Shown here piece by piece: positions 34,946 through 42,893 of a DNA stretch of 64,000 nucleotides. Positions within the stretch are counted from its first letter, which is position 1. Every line of letters begins with the position of its first letter. The position numbers were made by a program, and so were the translations under genes. This DNA comes from Dongia_A sp039808885. Lineage in GTDB: Bacteria > Pseudomonadota > Alphaproteobacteria > Dongiales > Dongiaceae. Below the pieces are notes generated by a model. That model had not been told where the DNA came from. It did not search any database and saw only the letters and a list, made by a program, of their open reading frames with translations. The stretch covers positions 176,122-240,121 of the forward strand of contig JBDHTX010000002.1 in NCBI GenBank assembly GCA_039808885.1, given 5' to 3'.

Positions 34946-36043
34946 ATGAAGATCAAGACGCTGGAGACCTTCTGCAACCAGTATGTCGGCTTCGTGCGCG
35001 TCACGACCGATACCGGCGCCACCGGCTGGGGCCAGGTCTCGAACTACAATTCCGACATCACCTGCCAGATCTTCCATCGCCAGGTGGCGCGCTGGGCCCT
35101 GGGCGCCGATGCGCTCGACATCGCGGCGCTGACCGACGCGATCCCGGAGCGCGAGCACAAATTCCCCGGCTCCTACCTGATGCGCGCGCTGACCGGCCTC
35201 GACACCGCCTTGTGGGACCTGCGCGGCAAGCTCGAAGGCAAGAGCGTCTGCGAATTGCTCGGCGGCAAGCCGCGGCCCTTTCCGGTCTACGCCTCGTCGA
35301 TGAAGCGCGGCGAGATCACGCCCAAGGACGAGGCCGCGCGCTTCATCAAGCTGCGCGACGCGCATGGCTATGACGCCTTCAAGTTCCGGGTGGGAAAGGA
35401 ATGCGGCCATGACCAGGATGAATGGCCCGGCCGCACCGACGAGATCGTGCCGCTGATCCGCAAGACCCTGCCCGACGCGCGCCTGCTGGTCGACGGCAAC
35501 AGCGCCTACACGCCGAAGAAGGCGATCGAGGTGGGCAGCATGCTGGAGGACAACGGCATCATCCACTTCGAGGAGCCCTGCCCCTATTGGGAATACCACT
35601 GGACCAAGGAAGTGACCGAGGCGCTGAACCTCGACGTCACCGGCGGCGAGCAGGATTGCGACCTCACCCTCTGGCGCTTCATGACCGAGATGAAGGCGGT
35701 CGACGTGGTGCAGCCCGACGTCTGCTACATGGGCGGCATCAACCGCACGCTGAAAGTGGTGGAGATGGCGAAGCAGGCCGGCCTGCCGGTGACGCCGCAC
35801 GCCGCCAACCAGTCGATGGTGACGGTGTTCACCCTGCATCTGATGGGCGCCATTCCGAATGCCGGCCCCTATGTCGAATTCTCGATCGAGGGCGAGGACT
35901 ACTACCCCTGGGACCGCGGCCTCTACGAGCCCGCCTTGGTCGCCCGCGACGGCAAGGTGCAGATCCCCGACCAGCCCGGCTGGGGCGTCGAGATCAGCAA
36001 GGCCTGGCTCGACAAGGCGACGTATCAGAAGAGCGAGCTGTAA
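34946..36043 (+). CDS. Mandelate racemase/muconate lactonizing enzyme family protein (sugar acid dehydratase-like)
   Basis: This 365-residue enolase-superfamily enzyme has metal ligands Asp183 (VDGNSAY), Glu209 (HFEEPCP) and Glu235 (GGEQD), catalytic His285 in TPHAANQS paired with Asp258 (VQPDVCYMGG), and KFR at 146-148 where the family has KxK. Such enzymes abstract the alpha proton of a carboxylate, most often dehydrating sugar acids. The KxR variation argues against classical mandelate racemase. The ATG at 34946 follows GGGGAG. Convergent with an SDR that may act in the same route. Confidence 0.88.
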   Translation: MKIKTLETFCNQYVGFVRVTTDTGATGWGQVSNYNSDITCQIFHRQVARWALGADALDIAALTDAIPEREHKFPGSYLMRALTGLDTALWDLRGKLEGKSVCELLGGKPRPFPVYASSMKRGEITPKDEAARFIKLRDAHGYDAFKFRVGKECGHDQDEWPGRTDEIVPLIRKTLPDARLLVDGNSAYTPKKAIEVGSMLEDNGIIHFEEPCPYWEYHWTKEVTEALNLDVTGGEQDCDLTLWRFMTEMKAVDVVQPDVCYMGGINRTLKVVEMAKQAGLPVTPHAANQSMVTVFTLHLMGAIPNAGPYVEFSIEGEDYYPWDRGLYEPALVARDGKVQIPDQPGWGVEISKAWLDKATYQKSEL

Positions 36044-36062
36044 CAGAACCACTCGCTTTCAC

Positions 36063-36191
36063 CGTCATGCCAGGGCTTGGCCCTGGCATCCACGAGTACC
36101 GGCGCGGTCACAAGAACAACGCGCCCCATTGCAAAAAAGCTCGCAAGCTGATGCAAACTCGTGGATGGCATGGCCAAGCCATGCCATGACG
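36063..36191. repeat. REP doublet (inverted pair of palindromic elements)
   Basis: Half 36063-36097 and half 36157-36191 are inverted copies of a 35-base element, each with its own 9-bp hairpin (ATGCCAGGG/CCCTGGCAT and ATGGCATGG/CCATGCCAT). The four differences between halves are compensatory and keep both stems paired. A 59-base spacer separates them. It lies between the convergent enolase-family and SDR genes, typical for REP/BIME elements. Confidence 0.85.
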
Positions 36192-36204
36192 CTGTTGGGA
36201 AAAG

Positions 36205-36963
36205 CTAGTTCCGCAGCAGGCACCCGCCGTCGACCGGCAGCTCGACGCCGGTGATGAAGCTGGCGGCATCGGAGAACAGGAACAGCGTGGCGTCGGCCAT
36301 GTCCTCCGCCGTGCCGATGCGGCCGAGCGGCACGTAGCCGGCGACGGCGCTGCGGATCTCGTTGGTGTTCCAGCGCGCCTGTAGCGGCGTCAGGGCCGGG
36401 CCCGGGCAGATGGCGTTGGAGCGGATCTTGTCGGCGGCGAGCTGCATGGCGAGCGAGCGCGACATGGCGCAGACCGCGGCCTTCGACGCCTGATAGGCGT
36501 CCTGCGGCGCCGGATCGCCGCGCATCCACTGGATCGTGGAGATGTGCACCATCGACCCGCCGCCCGCCTGCTTCATCAGCGGCGTCGCCGCGCGGCTGGT
36601 CAGCACCATGGTGCGGAGGTTGATGTCCATCACCTCGTCCCAGACCTTGAGGTCCATCTCCAGCAGCGACTTGTCGCGGCCGAACCACAGCACGCCGGCC
36701 ACATTGGCGAGGTAGTCGAGCCGGCCGTGCCTGGCCGCGGTGTCGGCGAAGGTCTTGTTGACGAAGGCCTCGTCGCGCAGATCGCCCTGGGCGAAGGTGA
36801 CGTTGCCTTGCGCCTTCAGGCTGTCAGGGCAGCCCTTCATGTCGATGGCGGTCACCTTGCCGCCCGCCTTGGCCAGCGCCAGCGCGATCGCCTCGCCCAT
36901 GCCGCCGCCCGCCCCGGTCACCACCGCCACACGGCTGCTGAAATCGTAGGTCGGCTTCGGCAT
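36205..36963 (-). CDS. SDR family oxidoreductase
   Basis: This 252-residue NAD(P) dehydrogenase has TGAGGGMGEAIALAL, the NVAGV motif, catalytic Ser in HISTIQW, and YQASK. The ATG at 36963 follows a strong GGGGAGAG; an upstream ATG at 36987 lacks one. It ends LPVDGGCLLRN as SDRs do. Located next to a sugar-acid dehydratase-like gene, so it may oxidise a sugar or hydroxy acid. Confidence 0.9.
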   Translation of the reverse strand: MPKPTYDFSSRVAVVTGAGGGMGEAIALALAKAGGKVTAIDMKGCPDSLKAQGNVTFAQGDLRDEAFVNKTFADTAARHGRLDYLANVAGVLWFGRDKSLLEMDLKVWDEVMDINLRTMVLTSRAATPLMKQAGGGSMVHISTIQWMRGDPAPQDAYQASKAAVCAMSRSLAMQLAADKIRSNAICPGPALTPLQARWNTNEIRSAVAGYVPLGRIGTAEDMADATLFLFSDAASFITGVELPVDGGCLLRN

Positions 36964-37075
36964 GTGATCTCTCCCCTGAACGGACATGATGCGCGGACAT
37001 GACGTAACGGCCCGGCCGGACAGGACCGGGCGGCTGGATGACCAAAGCCTACATCGGGAAAAATCTGCTGGATAC

Positions 37076-37100
37076 GAAAAAATTTTCCAATTTGGATAAT
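37076..37100 (+). promoter_or_regulatory. AT-rich operator candidate upstream of the aldehyde dehydrogenase gene
   Basis: In an otherwise GC-rich region, AATTTTCCAA (37081-37090) overlaps the palindrome TCCAATTTGGA (37086-37096) and a -10-like GATAAT (37095-37100). The same AATTTTCCAA occurs at 40033-40042 before the ABC operon, so both are candidate sites for the XRE-cupin regulator encoded between them. Confidence 0.5.
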
Positions 37101-37150
37101 TTTGCTAAAGTCAACCGATCCAGCCCGCACTTTCTCCGGAGGATTGCCCG

Positions 37151-38566
37151 ATGAACATCGCCACCAAGCCCGACGACCGGCTGAGCTTCGACGTCGTCTC
37201 GCCGATCGACGGCAGCGTCTATGCCCGCCGCCAGTACGCCGCCGGATCGCAGATCGAGGCGGCGCTGGCGAAGGCGGAAGCCGCCGCGAAAGGCTGGGCG
37301 CGGACGCCGCTGCAGGATCGCGTCGCCCTGCTCGCCCGCTTCGCCGAGGAGATGGCGAAGCGCGCGCCGAAGCTGGCGGAGACCTTGAGCTGGCAGATGG
37401 GCCGCCCGCTCTGGCAGGCCGACGAGACGCCGCGCCTGAAGCTGGTCGGCGACCTGACCGGGCTCGCCGCCGGCGAGGCGCTGGCCGACGAGGGCATGCC
37501 GGCCGATGCCGGCATCCGCCGCTTCACCCGGCGGCAGCCGCAGGGCGTCGTGCTCTCCATCTGCGCCTGGAACTATCCCGTCGCGATGATGGGCTATCTG
37601 GTGACCGCGCCGCTGATCGCCGGCAACGTCGTGCTGTTCAAGCATTCGCCGCAGACGCCGCTCACCGCCGACATCGCCGCCGAGGCCTTCGCCGCCGCCG
37701 GCGCGCCGGAGGGCGTGTTCCAGGCCATCGACCTGTCGCATCCCGATGCCGAGCGCATGATCGCCTCGGGCCGGCTGCGCGCGGTCAATTTCATCGGCTC
37801 GACCGGCGGCGGGCGACGCGTCCATGCCGCGGCGGGCGGCACCTTCACCCATGTGCACCTGGAACTGGGCGGCAAGGACCCGGCCTATATCCGCGCCGAT
37901 GCGGATCTCGACAAGGCGATCCCGTTGCTGATCGAAGGCAGCTATTCCAATGCCGGGCAGTCCTGCTGTTCGGTCGAGCGCATCTACGTGCATGAGAAGA
38001 TCGCCAAGACATTCACCGAGATGTTCGTGGCGCAGGCCGCCGACGTCTCGCTCGATCATCCACTGACCGCCAAGCCCTATATCGGTCCCGTGGTGCGCGC
38101 CGTCGCCGCCGCCAATATCCAATCGCATGTCGAGGACGCGCTCAGCAAAGGCGCCAGGCGCCTGCTGCAGCCGGGCCGCTTCAAAGCGAAGGACCTGGGC
38201 GCCGCCTATGTCGAGCCGGAAGTGCTCGCCAACGTCGACCATTCCATGCGGGTGATGCGCGAGGAGACCTTCGGCCCGGTCGCGGCGATCCAGGTGGTGA
38301 AGAGCGACGAGGAGGCCGTGCGCCTGATGAACGACAGCGAATATGGCTTGAGCGCCAGCGTGTGGACGTCCGATGCCGAGACCGGCCTGAAGCTGCTGGA
38401 CGAAGTCGAGGCCGGCACCGTCTATCTCAACCGCTGCGACCATGCGGATCTCTATCTGCCCTGGGGCGGGGTGAAGACCTCGGGCCTCGGCCGGGTCAAT
38501 GGCCGCGAGGGGCTGCGCCAGGCGACGGAGACCAAGGCCTTCCATGTCCGCACCCGATTTGTCTGA
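37151..38566 (+). CDS. Aldehyde dehydrogenase family protein
   Basis: This 471-residue NAD(P)-dependent enzyme has the catalytic Cys in NAGQSCCSVERI, the general base Glu in HLELGGKDP and the NAD segment NYPVAMMGYLVTAPLIAGNVVLFKHS. It oxidises an aldehyde to an acid. The ATG follows GGAGGA. Its last 23 bases overlap the next gene, so it is coupled to the amidohydrolase and is the first gene of this cluster. A role like gamma-glutamyl-aminobutyraldehyde oxidation is an inference from context. Confidence 0.93.
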   Translation: MNIATKPDDRLSFDVVSPIDGSVYARRQYAAGSQIEAALAKAEAAAKGWARTPLQDRVALLARFAEEMAKRAPKLAETLSWQMGRPLWQADETPRLKLVGDLTGLAAGEALADEGMPADAGIRRFTRRQPQGVVLSICAWNYPVAMMGYLVTAPLIAGNVVLFKHSPQTPLTADIAAEAFAAAGAPEGVFQAIDLSHPDAERMIASGRLRAVNFIGSTGGGRRVHAAAGGTFTHVHLELGGKDPAYIRADADLDKAIPLLIEGSYSNAGQSCCSVERIYVHEKIAKTFTEMFVAQAADVSLDHPLTAKPYIGPVVRAVAAANIQSHVEDALSKGARRLLQPGRFKAKDLGAAYVEPEVLANVDHSMRVMREETFGPVAAIQVVKSDEEAVRLMNDSEYGLSASVWTSDAETGLKLLDEVEAGTVYLNRCDHADLYLPWGGVKTSGLGRVNGREGLRQATETKAFHVRTRFV

Positions 38567-39473
38567 GGCGCGGCTGGCGGAACTGGCGAAGGACGCGGTG
38601 CGCACCATCGTGGCACCCGCGGCACCTTCGCCGATGCTGCTGATCTGCGAACATGCCGGCAACCTGGTGCCGGCGCCGTGGCGCAACCTGGGCCTGGCGG
38701 CGGATTTCCTCGACACCCATTTCGCCTGGGATGCCGGCGCCGCGGCGCTGACCGAGGCGCTGGCGGCGAAGCTGCGGGCGACCGCCGTGCTCGCTGCCTA
38801 TTCGCGGCTGTTCCTCGACATCAACCGCTTCCCCGGCGAATGGGATTGCTGCCGGCCCGACCTTGCCGGCATTCCGGTGCCGGCCAATCTCGACATCCAC
38901 GACCGCGAGCGGGCGCAACGCGAGAAGATCGCCCGCGCGCCCTTCGACCAGGCAGTCTCGATCTGGCTCTGCGGCCGCCCGGCCGTCGTCTCCATCCATA
39001 CCTTCACGCCGATCGTCGCCGGCAAGAGCCGCGATCCCGAGATCGGCGTGCTGTGGCGCGAGGAATGCCGCATGGGTCCGCCGGTGCTCAAGGCATTGCG
39101 CGAGCAGGGCCGCTACGTCATCGGCAACAACGAGCCCTATGACTGGCGCACCTCGGACGGCTACACCCTGCGCCGGCATGGCCTCGATCACGGCCTTGCC
39201 TGCCTCTATCTCGAGATCCGCAATGACTTGCTGACGACGCCGCAGGGCATCGGGTGCGTGGCCGATGCGCTGGTGCCGGCGCTGGGTGCCGCGGTCCGCG
39301 CCCTGCAGCCGGAGCAGGATGCCGCGGAGCGCGCTCCTGGACAGCGGGCCGGACGCGACGGTAAAACGGAGGCCGATTTGCCGAATTCGAAAGGGAGCCC
39401 GTCCCGCCGTGGTCCGCCTGACCGTCGCCGCGAAGATTCGCGAAATCCGAAAATCCAAAGGCCTGACACTTGA
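38544..39473 (+). CDS. N-formylglutamate amidohydrolase family protein
   Basis: This 309-residue zinc hydrolase has the FGase motifs LLICEHAGNLVP, LDTHFAWDAGA, YSRLFLDINRFP and VSIHTFTP. Characterised members cleave N-formylglutamate, but many relatives have unknown amide substrates. The ATG at 38544 lies inside the end of the aldehyde dehydrogenase gene. The C-terminal tail of about 50 residues is Arg/Gly-rich and overlaps the regulator's first 65 bases, so the tail may be a late extension. With a glutamine-synthetase-like ligase in the same cluster it could release an acid from a gamma-glutamyl conjugate (inference). Confidence 0.88.
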   Translation: MSAPDLSEARLAELAKDAVRTIVAPAAPSPMLLICEHAGNLVPAPWRNLGLAADFLDTHFAWDAGAAALTEALAAKLRATAVLAAYSRLFLDINRFPGEWDCCRPDLAGIPVPANLDIHDRERAQREKIARAPFDQAVSIWLCGRPAVVSIHTFTPIVAGKSRDPEIGVLWREECRMGPPVLKALREQGRYVIGNNEPYDWRTSDGYTLRRHGLDHGLACLYLEIRNDLLTTPQGIGCVADALVPALGAAVRALQPEQDAAERAPGQRAGRDGKTEADLPNSKGSPSRRGPPDRRREDSRNPKIQRPDT

Positions 39474-40002
39474 AGAGCTTAGCGAGAGCTCGGGCTTGTC
39501 GGTTTCGCAGCTTTCGAAAATCGAGAACGGGAAAGCCCGGCTCACCTTCGACACCGCGCTGAACCTCTCCGGCCTGCTGCGCGTGCCGGTCACCGCCTTC
39601 CTGTCCAACCCGCCGGTGCCCCCCATCGCCCGGCGCTCGGTGACCCAGGCCGGCAAGGGCATCGTGCACCAGACCCCGGGCATGCGCTTCGAGGTGCTGT
39701 GCAGCGATTTCAAGGAAAAGCGCAACGTCTTCTGGCGCGTGCAGGTGACCGCCCGCGCCATCGAGGAATGCGGCGGCTGGCGCAGCCATCCGGGCGAGGA
39801 ATTCGTCTTCGTGCTGGACGGCGAGCTCGATCTGCACACCGAGCATTACGAGCCGGCCAAGCTGAAGGTCGGCGACAGCATCCTGTTCGATGCCGGGATG
39901 CCGCATGCCTATGTCTCGGTCGGGCCCGGCCACGCCGTGGTGCTGATGTCCAACACCGTGCCCAGCGACAGCGACCTGGTGGCCGCCGGCGCCCCGGACT
40001 AG
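39409..40002 (+). CDS. XRE family regulator with cupin domain (PuuR-like)
   Basis: This 197-residue repressor has an N-terminal HTH_XRE (KIREIRKSKGLTLEELSESS, SVSQLSKIENGKA) and a C-terminal cupin (HPGEEFVFVLDGELDLH, GDSILFDAGMPHAY) for ligand sensing. The GTG at 39409 has AAGGGAG 11 bases upstream; the HTH would start at residue 5. The 5' end overlaps the amidohydrolase frame. Relatives control polyamine or amino acid catabolism. Its TAG lies in a tandem array. Confidence 0.88.
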   Translation: MVRLTVAAKIREIRKSKGLTLEELSESSGLSVSQLSKIENGKARLTFDTALNLSGLLRVPVTAFLSNPPVPPIARRSVTQAGKGIVHQTPGMRFEVLCSDFKEKRNVFWRVQVTARAIEECGGWRSHPGEEFVFVLDGELDLHTEHYEPAKLKVGDSILFDAGMPHAYVSVGPGHAVVLMSNTVPSDSDLVAAGAPD

Positions 40003-40033
40003 CCGCCCCAGACTAGCCACCCCGGATAGGCGA
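39992..40033. repeat. 14-bp tandem array over the XRE-cupin stop codon
   Basis: Units starting at 39992, 40006 and 40020 share CCCCGGACTAGCCG with small changes. The first contains the last codons and stop TAG; TAG recurs in the other two copies. Confidence 0.85.
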
Positions 40034-40060
40034 ATTTTCCAAAAAAGAAAATTTCCTTGC
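40033..40060. promoter_or_regulatory. AT-rich inverted repeat upstream of the branched-chain-type ABC operon
   Basis: AATTTTC (40033-40039) and GAAAATT (40047-40053) form an inverted repeat in an AT-rich tract before the operon. AATTTTCCAA matches the site upstream of the aldehyde dehydrogenase gene. It is a candidate operator for the adjacent XRE-cupin regulator. Confidence 0.5.
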
Positions 40061-40175
40061 GGATCGGAAAATCGGCTCCTACCATCCCCTGAACAAGGCG
40101 CGATCAGGCGCCAGATAGAATAGGCGCATGCGCTGCCCAAGTGAGCGCACCGCGCGGGGCACGGGAGGCGGAGAC

Positions 40176-40895
40176 GTGCTGTCCATCGAGGGCGTCAGCA
40201 AGAGCTTCGGCGGCGTGCGCGCGCTGCGCGGGATCAGCTTTGCCTGCGGCACGGGTGAGATCCTCGGCCTGATCGGGCCGAACGGGGCCGGCAAGTCGAC
40301 GCTGGTCAACGCGGTGAGCGGCGTGCTGCGGCCGGATGCCGGCAGCATCCGCCTGGGCGAGGTCGACGTCGCCGGGCGCGGGCCGGAATTCGCCGCCCGC
40401 CTGGGTATCGGCCGCACCTTCCAGAACCTGCGCCTGTTCCCGGAGATGACCACGCGGCAGAACGTCGAGGTGGCGCACATCACCTGCGCCCGCTACCGCC
40501 CTGAGCAGGCGCGCGCCATCGACATCGACGCGCTGCTCGACGAATACGGCCTCGGCGACGACAGCGACCGGCCGGCCGGCACCCTGCCCTACGGCCAGCA
40601 ACGGCGCTTGGAGATCGTGCGCGCGCTGGCGCTGGGGCCGCAGCTGCTGCTGCTCGACGAGCCGGCGGCCGGCATGAACGACTACGAGACGGCGGAACTG
40701 GCCGATGCGGTGCGCGGCATTCGCGACCGCAGCCATTGCGCGTTGCTGGTCATCGACCATGACCTGCATTTCATCCTCACCGTCTGCGACCGCATCTGCG
40801 TCATGGACATGGGCGAGGTGGTGGCGATCGACCGGCCGGAGATCATCCGCAACAACCCCAAGGTGGCGGAAATCTATCTGGGGCAGGGCAACTAG
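40176..40895 (+). CDS. Branched-chain amino acid-type ABC transporter ATP-binding protein (LivG-like)
   Basis: This 239-residue ATPase has Walker A GPNGAGKST, the LivG-type RTFQNLRLF, signature LPYGQQRRLEIVRAL and Walker B LLLLDEPAAGMN. The GTG at 40176 follows GGGAGG and begins VLSIEGVSKSFGG; the ATG at 40128 adds 16 unlikely residues. It opens a five-gene transporter set (ATPase, binding protein, ATPase, two permeases). Its stop TAG sits in a 15-bp tandem array. Confidence 0.93.
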   Translation: MLSIEGVSKSFGGVRALRGISFACGTGEILGLIGPNGAGKSTLVNAVSGVLRPDAGSIRLGEVDVAGRGPEFAARLGIGRTFQNLRLFPEMTTRQNVEVAHITCARYRPEQARAIDIDALLDEYGLGDDSDRPAGTLPYGQQRRLEIVRALALGPQLLLLDEPAAGMNDYETAELADAVRGIRDRSHCALLVIDHDLHFILTVCDRICVMDMGEVVAIDRPEIIRNNPKVAEIYLGQGN

Positions 40896-40930
40896 ATTTT
40901 GGGCAACTCGAGCTTGGGCAACTGACGAAA
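40886..40930. repeat. 15-bp tandem array over the LivG-like stop codon
   Basis: Units 40886-40900, 40901-40915 and 40916-40930 all begin GGGCAACT. The first carries the stop TAG, the second has TCG in its place and the third has TGA, which is in frame with the gene. Read-through of the TAG would therefore add nine residues and stop. Confidence 0.85.
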
Positions 40931-40948
40931 ACGAGGGAGGAAGGGACC

Positions 40949-42112
40949 ATGAACACCAAGATCACGCGGCCGCTGCTGCTGGGCATGCTGGCGGCCGGAC
41001 TGAGCGCCGGCGGCGCGCTGGCGGCGGAGACGGTGAAGATCGGCATCGCCGTGTCGCTCACCGGGCCGCTGGCGCCTTATGCCGAATCCGAAGGCGCGCG
41101 CTGCATGGCCGACCAGGTGAACAAGGCCGCCGGCCCGGACGATCCGAAGGTCGAGGTGCTGATCGAGGACAACCGCTCCGACGCGCAGCTTTCGGTCTCG
41201 CTTGGCCAGAAGTTCCTCGACGACGGCGCGCAGATCATCGCCGGCCTGCCCTTCCCCGACGCGCTGATCCCGATGACCACGATGGCGCAGAGCTACGGCG
41301 TCACCGTCTTCTCCGCGCCCAACACGCAGGTGGAGATGCAGGAGCTCGGCGCCGACAACTTCATCGCCGGCGCGGTGCCCGACCCGATCAACGCCGCGGC
41401 GACCGCCAAGGTCGCCTATGACAAGGGCGCCCGGAAGGCGGTGCTGCTGACCTCCGAGGATGCCGGGTCCTGGTCGGCCAAGCTGCCGGAATGGTTCGGC
41501 GAGGCCTTCACCAAGAACGGCGGCCAGGTGCTGGGCAAGTTCAACTACAATTTCGGCATCACCGACTGGTCGCCGCAGATCGCCAGCATCAAGGCGCTCA
41601 GCGACAAGCCGGACGTGATCCATGTCTGCGGCGTGCTGCCGGATGTCGGCATCCTGATCCGCCAGCTGCGCGCCAACGGCTATGACGGCTGGGTCGCCGG
41701 CTGCGACGGCTTCGATGACCCGTCGCTGGAATCCACCGTCGGCAAGCCCGAGGATCTCGACAAGGTGATCTTCGCCACCCACGGCGTGATCGGTGATGGC
41801 GGTTCCATCGACCAGTTCCTGGCGCAGTGCAAGAGCGCCGGGTTCAAGGTCAACGGCATCTTCGACGCGCTCGGCGGCGACATGGTCGCGGTGGTGGCGG
41901 CGGCGGCGAAGAAGGCCGGCACCGTCGATCCGGTCAAGCTGCGCGAGGCGATCCGCGCCGAAGGCGGCTATCCGGGCATCACCGCCAAGACGATCTCCTT
42001 CGCCGAGAAGAAGGGCTATCCGGTCAAGACGGTGCCGGTGATCGGCTTCTCCGCGGGCAAGCGCATGCTGATCACCGAGGAGATGCCGCCGAACATTCCG
42101 TATCTGAAGTAG
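40949..42112 (+). CDS. Branched-chain amino acid-type ABC transporter substrate-binding protein
   Basis: This 387-residue periplasmic protein has a Sec signal (MNTKITRPLLLGMLAAG, cleavage near ALA-AE) and the Peripla_BP_6 start VKIGIAVSLTGPLAPYAES. Mature segments IEDNRSDAQLSV and WSPQIASIKALSDKPDVIHVCG fit the family. It lacks the usual second conserved Gln-rich patch I would need to name a ligand. It is the sole binding protein of the operon. Confidence 0.92.
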   Translation: MNTKITRPLLLGMLAAGLSAGGALAAETVKIGIAVSLTGPLAPYAESEGARCMADQVNKAAGPDDPKVEVLIEDNRSDAQLSVSLGQKFLDDGAQIIAGLPFPDALIPMTTMAQSYGVTVFSAPNTQVEMQELGADNFIAGAVPDPINAAATAKVAYDKGARKAVLLTSEDAGSWSAKLPEWFGEAFTKNGGQVLGKFNYNFGITDWSPQIASIKALSDKPDVIHVCGVLPDVGILIRQLRANGYDGWVAGCDGFDDPSLESTVGKPEDLDKVIFATHGVIGDGGSIDQFLAQCKSAGFKVNGIFDALGGDMVAVVAAAAKKAGTVDPVKLREAIRAEGGYPGITAKTISFAEKKGYPVKTVPVIGFSAGKRMLITEEMPPNIPYLK

Positions 42113-42186
42113 CATCGAAAAGTCGCAATGAGCGGGGCGCGGCGGCAACAACCGCCGCGCCCCAACCAAAGGAACCACGCGCCAGC

Positions 42187-42888
42187 ATGCTGTCCGTCGA
42201 CCGCCTTTCCGTGCGCTATGGCGCGGTGCGCGCCTTGCAGGACGCGTCGATCCACGTCGGGCGCGGCGAGCTGGTGGCGCTGCTGGGGCCGAACGGCGCC
42301 GGCAAGACCTCGCTCATCTCGGGGATCGCCGGATTGGTGGCGAGCGCGGGCGGCATCCGCTTCGACGACCAGGACATCACCGCCCTGCCGACCGAGGACC
42401 GGGTACGGCGCGGGCTGTCGATGACGCCGGAAGGCCGGCATGTCTTCGCCAACCTGACGGTGGCGGAGAACCTGCGGCTGGGCGCGGCGATCCGCGCCGA
42501 CCGCGCCGCGGTGGCCGAGGATTTCGAGAAATACCTGACCCTGTTCCCGATCCTGCGCGACCGGCTGCACCAGCTGGCCGGCACCCTTTCCGGCGGCGAG
42601 CAGCAGATGCTGGCCATCGCGCGCTCGATGATGTCGCGGCCGAAGCTGCTGATGCTGGACGAGCCCTCGCTCGGCCTGGCGCCGCGCATCGTGGCGCAGA
42701 TGTTCGAATACATCCAGCTGCTGAAGGCAGTCGGGGTCACCCTGCTGGTGGTGGAGCAGAACGTGATGCAGGCGCTGAAGCATGCCGACCGCGCCTACAT
42801 CATCAGCGCCGGCGCGATCCGCCACGAAGGCTCGGGCGAGGAGATGCGCGCCGACCGCCGGCTCATCGACTATTACCTGGGCGGGTGA
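42187..42888 (+). CDS. Branched-chain amino acid-type ABC transporter ATP-binding protein (LivF-like)
   Basis: This 233-residue ATPase has Walker A GPNGAGKTS, the LivF phrase MTPEGRHVFANLTVAENL, signature LSGGEQQMLAIARSM and Walker B LLMLDEPSLGLAP. The ATG at 42187 is 74 bases after the binding-protein stop. Its stop overlaps a GTG of the next permease frame, so translation is coupled. Confidence 0.94.
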   Translation: MLSVDRLSVRYGAVRALQDASIHVGRGELVALLGPNGAGKTSLISGIAGLVASAGGIRFDDQDITALPTEDRVRRGLSMTPEGRHVFANLTVAENLRLGAAIRADRAAVAEDFEKYLTLFPILRDRLHQLAGTLSGGEQQMLAIARSMMSRPKLLMLDEPSLGLAPRIVAQMFEYIQLLKAVGVTLLVVEQNVMQALKHADRAYIISAGAIRHEGSGEEMRADRRLIDYYLGG

Positions 42889-42893
42889 GGCGC

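Noticed and set aside
36063..36191. Rho-independent terminator only
   Set aside because: It is far longer than needed, has two nested palindromes in inverted order and no T tract; a REP doublet explains it better.
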